This document shows positions 10,667 to 18,446 of a stretch of DNA of 64,000 nt, piece after piece. Location of the stretch: NCBI GenBank assembly GCA_030652255.1, contig JAUSAZ010000219.1:49782-113781 (forward strand), read 5' to 3'. A program made the position numbers and the translations under genes. The DNA is from Myxococcales bacterium (GTDB lineage: Bacteria > Myxococcota_A > Polyangia > Polyangiales > Ga0077539). The stretch's first letter is position 1, and every line of letters begins with the position of its first letter. The notes beneath the pieces were generated by a model that was not told where the DNA came from, did no database searches, and worked only from the letters and a program-made list of their open reading frames with translations.

Positions 10667-10695
10667 TTGCGGTGCGGCGCGAGGCAACGGATAAA
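10667..10695 (+). promoter_or_regulatory. Possible promoter of the hybrid histidine kinase gene
   Basis: TTGCGG (10667-10672) and GATAAA (10690-10695) are separated by 17 nt, in a patch unusually rich in A/T for this window. The implied start is only about 7 nt before ATG 10710, so the leader would be very short. Confidence 0.35.
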
Positions 10696-10709
10696 TCAAA
10701 CCCGCCCCG

Positions 10710-11918
10710 ATGGCTACGATCCTCCACATCGAAGACGACCCCCAGAGTCGGCTCCTCGTCCGCAAGCTGCTCCAGCGGGCGGGCCACGAGGTGCTCGAGG
10801 CCGTCTCCGGGGTCGACGGCACGCGCCTGGCGATGCAGGCCCGGCCCGACCTGATCCTGCTGGACATCAACGTGCCCGACCTCGATGGCTACGAGGTCGC
10901 GATGCTGCTGCGCGAGCGTCTGGCCGAAGTGCCCATCGTGGCGGTCACCGCCGAGGGCGACCGCGCGACGGCGCTGGGCCTCGGGTGCCGCGGCTTCGTC
11001 GCGAAGCCCATCGAGGTGCGCACCTTCGTCCGCACCATCGAGACCTTCCTCGCCTCGAAGGTCACCGACGTGGGGACCATCCCCTCGGAGACCACCTCCG
11101 AGGCCCTGCTTCGTGCCCAGGGTGCGCGGGTTGCGGCGCGCCTCGAGGCCAAGGTGCACGAGCTCAGCGACGCGCACGAGCGGCTCATCGAGGCCGACCG
11201 CCTGCGCCGGGAGTTCTACCGCAACGTGAGCCACGAGCTCGCCACCCCGCTCACGCCCCTGGTGGGGTACCTCGGGCTGCTCTCTCGCGGCGAGCTCGGC
11301 GCCCTCACCGAGCCGCAGCGCAAGGCCGTGCGCAGCATGGACGGCGCCCTCGGCCGCCTGCGCCGCACCATCGACAACCTCCTCGACGTCACGCAGCTCG
11401 AGACCGGGCGCCTGCGCTTCACCTTCGCCCCCTACGACCTCCGCGAGGTGGTGCTCCGCTCGGTCGAGCTCCGCCGGCCGGCCCTCGCCGCCCAGGGCGC
11501 GAAGCTCTTCGCGGCCATCCCCGACGCGTCGCTCCCCGCGCTCGGCGACGCCGACCGCATCTTCCGCGCGGTCGAGCACCTGCTCGACAACGCCGAGAAG
11601 TTCGGCCCGCCCGGCGGGGCGGTGGGCGTCGAGCTGCGCTTCAGCGCGACGCACGCCGAGCTCCTCGTGGCCGACGAGGGCGTCGGGGTCCCGCCGGGCT
11701 GGCTCGCGCGCATCTTCGAGCCCTTCGTGCAGGTCGACGGGTCGCCCACCCGCAAGCACGGCGGCGCGGGCATCGGGCTCGCGGTGGTGCGCGGCGTCGC
11801 GGAGGCCCACGGCGGCGGGGTGGTGGCCGAGACGGGCTCCCGCATGCGCGTCGCGGGGCGCACCTTCCCGGGGCTGCTGGTGCGGCTACAGATCTCCCGG
11901 CGCCCCGAGGAGCCCTGA
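10710..11918 (+). CDS. Hybrid receiver-histidine kinase
   Basis: The 402-residue cytoplasmic protein has the receiver first: residues 1-120 carry HIEDDPQSR, the phospho-acceptor Asp in LILLDINVPD, VTAE and the conserved Lys in FVAKPIE. A helical linker leads to a HisKA dimerisation domain with the phospho-His in NVSHELATPLTPL (about residue 175). The C-terminal HATPase domain has the N box HLLDNAEKFG, the G1 box DEGVGVPP and the G2 box GGAGIGLAVV. There is no membrane segment, so input comes through the receiver, as in many myxobacterial relay kinases. No cognate regulator is adjacent. The cysteine desulfurase gene starts 3 nt after its stop, so the two are probably cotranscribed. Confidence 0.92.
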   Translation: MATILHIEDDPQSRLLVRKLLQRAGHEVLEAVSGVDGTRLAMQARPDLILLDINVPDLDGYEVAMLLRERLAEVPIVAVTAEGDRATALGLGCRGFVAKPIEVRTFVRTIETFLASKVTDVGTIPSETTSEALLRAQGARVAARLEAKVHELSDAHERLIEADRLRREFYRNVSHELATPLTPLVGYLGLLSRGELGALTEPQRKAVRSMDGALGRLRRTIDNLLDVTQLETGRLRFTFAPYDLREVVLRSVELRRPALAAQGAKLFAAIPDASLPALGDADRIFRAVEHLLDNAEKFGPPGGAVGVELRFSATHAELLVADEGVGVPPGWLARIFEPFVQVDGSPTRKHGGAGIGLAVVRGVAEAHGGGVVAETGSRMRVAGRTFPGLLVRLQISRRPEEP

Positions 11919-11921
11919 GCG

Positions 11922-13058
11922 TTGCGCCCGCGGGTGTACCTCGACCACCACGCCACCACGGGGCTCTCCGCGGCGGCGCGCGACGCGATGCGCCCGCTGC
12001 TCGACGAGGCCCTCGTCGGAAACGCGTCGAGCGCCCACCATTTCGGGCGCCGCGCGCGCTCGCTCCTCGACGACGCGCGCATCGCCGTCGCGCGCTCCAT
12101 CGGCGCCGCCCCCGCGGAGGTCACGCTCTGCTCGGGCGGCACCGAGGCGGCCCACCTCGCGGTGCTCGGCCTCGGCCGCGGCGCCCCGCCGTCATCGCTC
12201 TGGTGCGACCCCGGCGCGCACCCCTGCGTGGTCGCGGCAATGGAGGCGCTCGCGCTCGAGCGCTCGGTGGCGCTGCGATGGATCCCGACCGGCGGCGAAG
12301 GGGCGGTGGACGTCGCCGCACTCGCGGAGGCCCTCACCGACGGCGCGCTGGTGGCGCTCTCGTGGGTGCAGCACGAGACCGGCGCGGTGCTCGACCTCGC
12401 CCCGCTGCGCGCCCTCTTCGCCGCGAGGGGCGCCCGGTGGGTGCTCGACGGGGTGCAGGCGCTGGGCAAGATCCCGGTCGCGGTGGCGGCTACCGGCGCC
12501 GACGCGGTGACCTTCTCGGCGCACAAGATCGGCGGACCGCCGGGCGTCGGCGCGCTGTGGGCGAGGGGAGGCGCCCGCCTCGCGGCGGTGCTCCCCGGCG
12601 GCGGTCAGGAGCGCGGCCTGCGCGGCGGGACGGAGAACCTGCTCGGCGCCGTAGGCTTCGGCGCGGCGGCCGCGGAGGTGCCATCGCGCCTGGCCGCCAT
12701 GCCGGCCGTGGGCGCGCGCCGCGACCTCATCGAGCGCGCGCTTCGGGCCGCCGGGGCGTCGCCGTCCATCGTCGCGCGAGAGCGGGCGGCCACGGTGAGC
12801 CACGTCGCGTGGCCGTCGGGCGCCGCGGGCGCCGAGCTGGTCGCGGCCTTCGACGTGGAGGGCGTGGCGGTGTCCGCGGGATCGGCGTGCTCCAGCGGCC
12901 GCGCGCGGGCGTCGGCCTCCATCGCGCGGACCTACCCCGCGGAGCCCTGGCGGGCCTCCGGGGCGTTGCGGGTGTCGCTCTCGCCTGGCACCACCGACGC
13001 GGAGGTCGAGCGCTTCGTCGAGGTCGCCGGCGCGATCCTGCCGCGCTTCTTCCGCTGA
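11922..13058 (+). CDS. Cysteine desulfurase (NifS/IscS-type class V aminotransferase)
   Basis: The 378-residue PLP enzyme would release sulfur from cysteine for Fe-S clusters or thio-cofactors. It begins with the family's YLDHHATT and continues with SGGTEAAHLA and SWVQHETGAVLDL. The PLP lysine is in SAHKIGGPPGVG (about residue 202), followed by GGGQERGLRGGTEN. The catalytic Cys lies in SAGSACSSGRA (about residue 323) within a short active-site loop, as in the NifS/IscS group. TTG 11922 is used because the next candidate (a GTG four codons on) would abut the core motif. No iscU or sufU partner is adjacent, so the sulfur acceptor is unknown. Confidence 0.9.
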   Translation: MRPRVYLDHHATTGLSAAARDAMRPLLDEALVGNASSAHHFGRRARSLLDDARIAVARSIGAAPAEVTLCSGGTEAAHLAVLGLGRGAPPSSLWCDPGAHPCVVAAMEALALERSVALRWIPTGGEGAVDVAALAEALTDGALVALSWVQHETGAVLDLAPLRALFAARGARWVLDGVQALGKIPVAVAATGADAVTFSAHKIGGPPGVGALWARGGARLAAVLPGGGQERGLRGGTENLLGAVGFGAAAAEVPSRLAAMPAVGARRDLIERALRAAGASPSIVARERAATVSHVAWPSGAAGAELVAAFDVEGVAVSAGSACSSGRARASASIARTYPAEPWRASGALRVSLSPGTTDAEVERFVEVAGAILPRFFR

Positions 13059-13070
13059 CCGGCGGGGTGT

Positions 13071-13481
13071 CTACGGGCGCAGGACGAAGCGCGCGAAGAA
13101 GTCCTGGCCGCCGCCGTTGCGGACGAGCACCGAGCGCTCGTTGACGCCGCGCTCGGCGCCGCATGCGGGGATGAACGTCGCCGCGCTCCCGATCTGCTGC
13201 GCGAGGTTGCCCGTCTCGGAGAAGGCCGCGTAGAGCTCCATGGAGGTGGGCGGTCGCCCGAGCCCGTGGCAGAGCCGGATGGTGGTGAACTTCGGGTAGC
13301 TGAAGTGCGGCCCCTCCCAGGTCGAGCTGACCCAGGCGCCGCTGGCGTCGTCGACGTACGCGCCCGGCAGGCCGCCGTCGCAGCCGACATCGACCACGCC
13401 GAAGCACTGCGCGGGCTCCGTCGGCTCGGCGCACCCGACCGCGGCCGCCCCGACCGCCGCGGCGAGCAGCGCAGCCCTCAC
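13071..13481 (-). CDS. Lipoprotein at the end of the hem operon, unknown function
   Basis: About 136 residues from GTG 13481, whose bases overlap the hemB stop (GTGA), so translation is probably coupled to hemB. The N-terminus is a lipoprotein signal (VRAALLAAAVGAAAVGC). The mature part contains several Cys (CFGVVDVGC, LCHGLG, IPACG) and ends in an aromatic strand (GGGQDFFARFVLRP). No domain is recognised. Position alone ties it to tetrapyrrole genes; a functional link is not shown by the sequence. Confidence 0.6.
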   Translation of the reverse strand: MRAALLAAAVGAAAVGCAEPTEPAQCFGVVDVGCDGGLPGAYVDDASGAWVSSTWEGPHFSYPKFTTIRLCHGLGRPPTSMELYAAFSETGNLAQQIGSAATFIPACGAERGVNERSVLVRNGGGQDFFARFVLRP

Positions 13482-14464
13482 GCCAGCGCCTCGGCGAGGT
13501 CGCGCGCGTGGTAGGTCACGATGATGTCCGCGCCCGCGCGGCGGATGGAGAGCAGCGTCTCGCGCACGGCGCGGTGCAGGTCGATCCAGCCGTTCTGCGC
13601 GGCGGCGTGCAGCATCGCGTACTCGCCCGAGACGTTGTAGGCCGCCACGGGGATGCTCACCTCGTCCTTCACGGCGCGGATGACGTCGAGGTACGCGAGC
13701 GCGGGCTTGACCATCACGATGTCGGCGCCCTCCTCCACGTCGAGGCGCACCTCCCGCAGGGCCTCCCGGGTGTTCGCCGGGTCCATCTGGTAGCCCGCGC
13801 GGTCGCCGAACTTCGGCGCGCAGTCCGCCGCCTCGCGGAAGGGCCCGTAGAACGCGCTCGCGTACTTCACCGCGTAGGCCATCACGACGGTCTCGTCGTG
13901 CCCCGCGGCGTCGAGCGCGCGCCGCACCGCCCCGATGCGGCCGTCCATCATGTCGCTGGGCGCGACGATGTCCGCGCCCGCCCTGGCGTACACGACCCCG
14001 ATGCGCGCGAGCCGCTCGACGGTGGCGTCGTTGTCGACCTCCACCACGCCGTCGCGGCGGGTGTGGAGCACGCCGCAGTGCCCGTGCGCGGTGTACTCGT
14101 CGACGCACACGTCGGCCATGAGCACGCTCTGCGGGAGCGCCGCGCGGAGGGCGCGCAGGGCGGTGGGGACGGGCCCCGCGGGGTCCCACGCGCCGGAGCC
14201 CTCGTCGTCCTTCTGCTCGGGCAGGCCGAAGAGGAGGAAGCTACGAATACCGAGGGAGGTAAGCGCCTGGGCCTCGGCGACGGCGAGGTCGACGGAGAGC
14301 TGCGCGTGGCCGGGCATGGAGCCGATGGGCTTGCGGCGGCCCTCCCCGGGCGTGACGAACAGCGGCGCGACGAGCTGCTCGGGGTGGAGGCGGGTCTCGC
14401 GCACGAGCGAGCGGAGGGCGGCGGTCTGTCGGAGGCGGCGGGGGCGTTCGAGGGGGAAGCTCAT
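13478..14464 (-). CDS. hemB: Porphobilinogen synthase (delta-aminolevulinate dehydratase)
   Basis: HemB condenses two 5-aminolevulinate molecules into porphobilinogen, the second committed step of heme, siroheme and cobalamin synthesis. The 328-residue product has the typical length. The metal site reads DVCVDEYTAHGHCG: two of the three Cys of zinc-type enzymes are kept and the middle one is Asp, a variant found in other bacteria. The two Schiff-base lysine regions are VMAYAVKYASAFYGPFR and IVMVKPALAYLD. ATG 14464 overlaps the stop of the upstream cobA-hemD gene by 4 nt (ATGA), so the two are translationally coupled. Confidence 0.96.
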   Translation of the reverse strand: MSFPLERPRRLRQTAALRSLVRETRLHPEQLVAPLFVTPGEGRRKPIGSMPGHAQLSVDLAVAEAQALTSLGIRSFLLFGLPEQKDDEGSGAWDPAGPVPTALRALRAALPQSVLMADVCVDEYTAHGHCGVLHTRRDGVVEVDNDATVERLARIGVVYARAGADIVAPSDMMDGRIGAVRRALDAAGHDETVVMAYAVKYASAFYGPFREAADCAPKFGDRAGYQMDPANTREALREVRLDVEEGADIVMVKPALAYLDVIRAVKDEVSIPVAAYNVSGEYAMLHAAAQNGWIDLHRAVRETLLSIRRAGADIIVTYHARDLAEALA

Positions 14465-16005
14465 GGGGGGGCGGTGACTCCTTGGCGGTAGTGGTCTCTC
14501 AGGGCGGCGAGCAGCCCGTCAACGGTGTGCTCCGCGGCCTCGACGTGTACGGGCAGGCCCGCGGCGCGCGCGTCGTCGGCGGTCGACGGCCCGATGGCGG
14601 CCAGGACCACACCCGGGTCGATCGGGCGCAGCGCGTCGCCGAGCACCTCGACGAGGTGGCGCGCGACCGAACCCGAGGTCAGCAGCACGGCGTCGAGGCC
14701 GTCGCGCCAGAGCGCACGGAGCCGCGCGCGGTCTTCCCCGGTCGGGCCCTCGGTGCGGTACACGGCGACGTCCGAGACGGTGGCGCCGCCGTCGCGCAAC
14801 CGCTGCGGCAGCTCGACGCCGGCGACCTCGGCGCGCGCGAGCAGCACCCGGCAGCCGCGGAGATCGCCGCCCCGCAATTCACTGATGGCGTCGGCCACGG
14901 CGACGCCCCGGTGGTCGCGCGGCACCCGGTCGGGCCAGACGCCCCGGGCCTGCAACGCCCGCTCGGTCTCCGGCCCGACGGCGACGACGGCGCAGCGACC
15001 GAGGGAGCGCGCGTCGAGGCCGCGGGCGCGCAGGGCATCGAAGGTCCAGGCCACGCCGTTGGCCGAGGTGAAGGCCACCACGTCGAAGGCGCCGGCACAC
15101 AGCCCGTCGATCGCCGCGGCGACGTCCTCCGGGCGCGTCGGGCCCACGAAGCGTATCAGCGGCACCTCGTGGGGGATCGCCCCCTCGGCGACCAGGGCCT
15201 CGACGGTGGCTGATGACTGATCCGCCGCGCGCGCGACCAGCACCCGCCTGCCATGGAGGCCCGCGCCGTCCCACCAGCGCAGGCGCTCGCGCACCCCGAC
15301 CACGTCGCCGACCACCACGAGCGCGGGCGAGCGGATCGCCGCCGCGGCCACCCCTTCGGCGATGTCCGCGATGGTGCCTACGACCACCCGCTGCTCGGGG
15401 TGCGTCCCGGCGGCGATGACCGCCGCGGGCGTCGACGGGTCGCGGCCGCTCGCGACGAGGGAGGCCATGTCGGCGGCGAGGCGCCTGAGGCCCATGAAGA
15501 TGACGATGGTGTCGGCGGCCGCGACGGCGCGGAGCCCCGACGCGTCGGCGGGTTTGCCCGGGCCCTCCCGGGAGGTCACGAGCGCCACCGAGGAGGCGTG
15601 GTCGCGGTGGGTGAGGGGGATGCCGGCGTAGGCCGTCGCCCCGAGCGCCGCGCTCACGCCCGGGACCACCTCGAACGCGATGCCGTGCGCCGCGAGGAAC
15701 TCCGCCTCCTCGGCGCCGCGGCCGAAGACGAGCGCGTCGCCGCCCTTGAGCCGCGCCACGCGCCGCCCCTGGCTCGCGCGCAGCAGGAGCATGTGGTTGA
15801 TCTCGTCCTGGCTGGTCGACGACTCGTCGCCGCGCTTGCCGACGAAGAGGTGCTCGGCGTGCGGCGGCGCGTGCCGCAGGATCGCCGGGTGGATGAGCGC
15901 GTCGTAGAGCACCGTGTCGGCGCGCGCGATGGCGCTGCGCCCGCGGAGGGTGAGGAGGCCCGGGTCACCGGGACCAGCGCCGACGAGGGACACGAATCCG
16001 CGCAT
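14461..16005 (-). CDS. cobA-hemD: Uroporphyrinogen-III methyltransferase / synthase fusion
   Basis: A 514-residue bifunctional enzyme. The N-terminal half (about 1-245) is a SAM-dependent uroporphyrinogen-III C-methyltransferase: VSLVGAGPGDPGLLTLRG, VVPGVSAALGATAYAGIPLTHRD and TIVIFMGLRRL. The C-terminal half (about 255-514) is uroporphyrinogen-III synthase, a poorly conserved fold recognised here by order, length and motifs such as VAFTSANGVAWTF and LLTSGSVARHL. The fusion makes uroporphyrinogen III and converts it to precorrin-2, feeding siroheme and cobalamin. ATG 16005 is preferred because the methyltransferase fold starts three residues later. It heads the operon with hemB and the lipoprotein gene; hemA and hemC are not in the window. 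Confidence 0.93.
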   Translation of the reverse strand: MRGFVSLVGAGPGDPGLLTLRGRSAIARADTVLYDALIHPAILRHAPPHAEHLFVGKRGDESSTSQDEINHMLLLRASQGRRVARLKGGDALVFGRGAEEAEFLAAHGIAFEVVPGVSAALGATAYAGIPLTHRDHASSVALVTSREGPGKPADASGLRAVAAADTIVIFMGLRRLAADMASLVASGRDPSTPAAVIAAGTHPEQRVVVGTIADIAEGVAAAAIRSPALVVVGDVVGVRERLRWWDGAGLHGRRVLVARAADQSSATVEALVAEGAIPHEVPLIRFVGPTRPEDVAAAIDGLCAGAFDVVAFTSANGVAWTFDALRARGLDARSLGRCAVVAVGPETERALQARGVWPDRVPRDHRGVAVADAISELRGGDLRGCRVLLARAEVAGVELPQRLRDGGATVSDVAVYRTEGPTGEDRARLRALWRDGLDAVLLTSGSVARHLVEVLGDALRPIDPGVVLAAIGPSTADDARAAGLPVHVEAAEHTVDGLLAALRDHYRQGVTAPP

Positions 16006-16015
16006 GACGGCGGGC

Positions 16016-16044
16016 ACTCTATGCCGCGCGGCGGCCGCTGTCGC
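16016..16044 (-). promoter_or_regulatory. Possible promoter of the cobA-hemD/hemB operon
   Basis: On the minus strand GCGACA (16044-16039) and TAGAGT (16021-16016) are 17 nt apart. The expected start near 16009 leaves only a few bases before ATG 16005. The -10 is good (4 of 6), the -35 is moderate. Confidence 0.35.
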
Positions 16045-16053
16045 GCCGACGGT

Positions 16054-16083
16054 TTGACACCGACCTTGGGCTGCGACTACCAC
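16054..16083 (+). promoter_or_regulatory. Promoter of the DUF192 lipoprotein gene, probably leaderless
   Basis: A perfect TTGACA (16054-16059) is followed after 18 nt by TACCAC (16078-16083). Six bases later is GTG 16090, which would itself be the first transcribed codon. No ribosome site is visible upstream of that GTG, which fits a leaderless mRNA. Confidence 0.48.
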
Positions 16084-16089
16084 CCGACC

Positions 16090-16599
16090 GTGCGCTGGAT
16101 CGTCCTTGCTGCCTCGCTGGTGTTCGCGTCCTGTCGTGGCTCATCGCCGGTCGAGCCCGAGGCGCCCGCGCGCAACGCGGCGCCCGCGGTCGTCACGCCG
16201 CCCCCACGCAGCGGCCCCTCGGTGCGGATCTTCCGCCAGTCGGGGGCCCCGGTGGACGTCGACGTCGAGGTGGTGCGCGAGCCGCGCACGCGCGAGCGGG
16301 GGCTGATGTTCCGCCGCGACATGGACGAAAACCACGGGATGATCTTCGTGTTCCCACGGCCCGACCACCAGGTGTTCTGGATGCACAACACCATCCTTCC
16401 CCTGGACATGATCTTCATCCGCGCCGACCGCACGATCCTCGGCATCGTCAAGAACGCCACGCCCGAGACCGACGACCCGCGCGAGGTCCCCGGCGACTCG
16501 CTCTACGTCCTCGAGGTCAACGCCGGCTTCTCCGATCGACACCACCTGAGCGCGGGCGATCGGGTGGAGCTCACCCAGGTTCCGTCCGCCAGCGAGTGA
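16090..16599 (+). CDS. DUF192-family lipoprotein
   Basis: The 169-residue product has a lipoprotein signal (VRWIVLAASLVFASC; lipobox FASC), a Pro-rich linker, and then a complete DUF192 domain (about 50-165). Family hallmarks include RERGLMFRRDMDENHGM, the aromatic strand FWMHNTILPLDMIFI and AGDRVEL. DUF192 proteins are small beta-barrel-like periplasmic domains of unknown biochemical role. The next gene, a cyclophilin lipoprotein, starts 6 nt after its stop, so the two are almost certainly cotranscribed and act in the same compartment. Confidence 0.88.
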   Translation: MRWIVLAASLVFASCRGSSPVEPEAPARNAAPAVVTPPPRSGPSVRIFRQSGAPVDVDVEVVREPRTRERGLMFRRDMDENHGMIFVFPRPDHQVFWMHNTILPLDMIFIRADRTILGIVKNATPETDDPREVPGDSLYVLEVNAGFSDRHHLSAGDRVELTQVPSASE

Positions 16600-16605
16600 T
16601 CCGCC

Positions 16606-17403
16606 ATGCACACCGACCGCCTCGTCCGACCGCTGCTCCTGCTCGCCATCGCCTCGGGGTGTAACCTCACCGCCCCGGCCGAGCCCGCGTTTCGCCCCGT
16701 CGCGACCCCGCCGCCGTCGGCCCCTCCAGCGCCCGCGGCGCCGTCGGTCGCCCAGCCCGCCGCGCCCGCGGCGCCCGCCGCGGGTCGGCCTCGCTCGCGC
16801 GACCTCACGGTCAACCCCGCCCACGCCGACCCCACCGAGCCCGACCCCCTTCACGGGCGCTTCACCCTCGAGCAGGCCACCGCGGGCCTGGCCGGCACCG
16901 GTCCGCTCGTCGCGACCATCGAGACGCGCCTGGGCAACTTCACCTGCGAGCTCTTGAGCCGCGAGGCGCCCGTCACGGTGGCCAACTTCGTCGGCCTCGC
17001 CCGCGGCGTCCGCGATTTCTGGGACCCGACGGCTGGTCGCTGGGTTCGTCGGCCCTTCTACGACGGCTCGATCTTTCACCGGGTGATCCCCGACTTCATG
17101 ATCCAGGGCGGCGACATCCTCCGCTCGGGCATGGGCGGTCCGGGCTTCGAGTTCGCCGACGAGAACGTCCAGGGCCACAACGCTCCGGGCCTGCTCTGCA
17201 TGGCCAACCACGGCCCCAACACCAACGGGGGCCAGTTCTTCATCACCGAGGTGGCCAAGCCCCACCTCGACGGCAGCTACTCCATCTTCGGCCGCTGCAC
17301 CCCGGCCGACCTGGTCGCGCGCATCACGGCCGTCGAGCGCGACCCGCGCGACATGCCCATCGAGGCGATCGTCATCGACCACGTGCGCATCTCGCGGCGC
17401 TGA
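16606..17403 (+). CDS. Cyclophilin-type peptidyl-prolyl isomerase lipoprotein
   Basis: The 265-residue product is predicted to catalyse cis-trans isomerisation of prolyl bonds during folding of exported proteins. It has a lipoprotein signal (lipobox IASGC, Cys at about 19), an Ala/Pro linker (about 20-65), and a cyclophilin domain. Recognisable segments are VANFVGLARG, FYDGSIFHRVIPDFMIQGGD, the GQFFITE strand and HLDGSYSIFGR. The catalytic Arg of FHRVI is present and Gln and Phe of the active site are seen. It lies between the DUF192 lipoprotein and a ComEA-like gene, all on the plus strand. Confidence 0.93.
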   Translation: MHTDRLVRPLLLLAIASGCNLTAPAEPAFRPVATPPPSAPPAPAAPSVAQPAAPAAPAAGRPRSRDLTVNPAHADPTEPDPLHGRFTLEQATAGLAGTGPLVATIETRLGNFTCELLSREAPVTVANFVGLARGVRDFWDPTAGRWVRRPFYDGSIFHRVIPDFMIQGGDILRSGMGGPGFEFADENVQGHNAPGLLCMANHGPNTNGGQFFITEVAKPHLDGSYSIFGRCTPADLVARITAVERDPRDMPIEAIVIDHVRISRR

Positions 17404-17405
17404 CC

Positions 17406-17439
17406 GGGGCACCCGGGCAACCGCCGCGGGTGGTGCCCC
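17406..17439 (+). terminator. Stem-loop after the cyclophilin gene
   Basis: GGGGCACC (17406-17413) is complementary to GGTGCCCC (17432-17439), enclosing 18 nt that can pair further. It begins 3 nt after the cyclophilin stop. There is no T-tract, so it is not a classical intrinsic terminator; it could act with Rho or as a 3' stabilising hairpin. Confidence 0.35.
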
Positions 17440-17455
17440 CGACAAGGCACCCCCG

Positions 17456-17872
17456 ATGGTGCCCCGCGCTCTCCGCCACGCGCTCGCGTTCGTGCTCCTC
17501 GCCGTCGCAGCGCTCTCCGCGGGCCGCCGGGGCCCCCGATCGTTCTCGCCGCTCCCCGAGGTCCCGGTCACGACCGCGCCCCCGGCGGTGCTCGACCCCA
17601 ACACGGCCACGCGCGATCAGCTCGAGTCCCTCCCGGGCATCGGTCCGACCCTCGCTCTGCGCATCGTCGAGGGGCGTTCGCGTCGACCGTACCGGCGCGT
17701 CGACGACCTGCGGCGCGTCCGCGGCATCGGCGATCGCACCCTCGCGCGCATCCGTGAACGCCTCCGCGTCGGCTCAGAGGTCCCGCAGGAAGCTGACGCC
17801 CACGGTCACGGTGAAGAGGTCGGCCGCGAGGTCGCGCCCGACGAAGGGGAAGGCGTACGCGGCCTCGAATGA
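17456..17872 (+). CDS. ComEA-like helix-hairpin-helix protein
   Basis: The 138-residue product has an N-terminal hydrophobic segment (ALAFVLLAVAALSAG, about residues 9-23) that serves as a signal or anchor. It then carries the ComEA-type double HhH domain: PNTATRDQLESLPGIGPTLA and RRVRGIGDRTLARIRERL. ComEA proteins bind incoming DNA at the periplasmic face during natural uptake; whether this one does so is inferred from fold only, as no comEC or pilus gene is nearby. The last 33 codons run past the HhH core and overlap the 3' end of the opposite-strand gene (17774-17872), so the tail may be functionally unimportant. Confidence 0.75.
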   Translation: MVPRALRHALAFVLLAVAALSAGRRGPRSFSPLPEVPVTTAPPAVLDPNTATRDQLESLPGIGPTLALRIVEGRSRRPYRRVDDLRRVRGIGDRTLARIRERLRVGSEVPQEADAHGHGEEVGREVAPDEGEGVRGLE

Positions 17873-18298
17873 GAGCCCGAGGCCCCGGCGGAGCAGCCAG
17901 CGCAGGCCCAGCCGTGCCTCGGCGCTCGGGGTGATCCAGCCATCGTTGGGGCCGACCATCACGTCGCCCCGCGCCCCGAGCCCTACATAGGGGACCACCC
18001 GCAGCACATCGAGCGCGTACACCACGCCGGCCGCGAGGGTCGCGCCGTGCCGCGGACCGCGCGGGGCGCCTGGAAACGCGACGTTGTAGCCCCCGACCGC
18101 GTAGAGCGAGAACGCGTCGTTGAGGCCATAGTGCGCGCCGAGCTCGACCACCGCGCCGGGGCCGCCGACGGGGCCCGACGAGCTCGCGAAGCCTGCCCGC
18201 GGACTGAGCACGAGCTCGCGCTCGAGGGCAGAGACGGGGCGTGGGGCGATCAGCGCGGCGAGGGCGAGGGCAGGGGCGAGGGCAGGGGCGAGGCGCAT
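17774..18298 (-). CDS. Outer-membrane beta-barrel-type protein
   Basis: The 174-residue product begins with a signal peptide (MRLAPALAPALALAALIAPRPVSA) followed by alternating aromatic/hydrophobic strands. Examples are DAFSLYAVGGYNVAFPGA, VVPYVGLGARGDVMV and LGLSFEAAYAFPFVG. It ends with a hydrophobic strand (FTVTVGVSFLRDL). This is the pattern of a small eight-strand-like outer-membrane barrel. No specific family is claimed. The 3' end overlaps the ComEA-like gene by 99 nt in convergent orientation. It is transcribed divergently from the YfgM-like/bamB pair, another envelope unit. Confidence 0.7.
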   Translation of the reverse strand: MRLAPALAPALALAALIAPRPVSALERELVLSPRAGFASSSGPVGGPGAVVELGAHYGLNDAFSLYAVGGYNVAFPGAPRGPRHGATLAAGVVYALDVLRVVPYVGLGARGDVMVGPNDGWITPSAEARLGLRWLLRRGLGLSFEAAYAFPFVGRDLAADLFTVTVGVSFLRDL

Positions 18299-18366
18299 GG
18301 CGGTCGTGCAGGTAGCATGGCCCGGGGGGTCGTCGCGCGGGCCCTGCGGGCGCGGGGCGTCATTGG

Positions 18367-18394
18367 TTGACTCAAGGGGTCTCGCGTGTAGAGT
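18367..18394 (+). promoter_or_regulatory. Sigma-70-type promoter of the TPR/bamB operon
   Basis: TTGACT (18367-18372, 5 of 6) is followed after 16 nt by TAGAGT (18389-18394, 4 of 6). It lies in the 148-nt divergent region and gives a leader of about 46 nt before GTG 18447. Confidence 0.58.
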
Positions 18395-18446
18395 CCGCGC
18401 CGCTCTGGCGCCGCCGGAGGTCTGACAGAAGATTCGAGGAGAGCGC

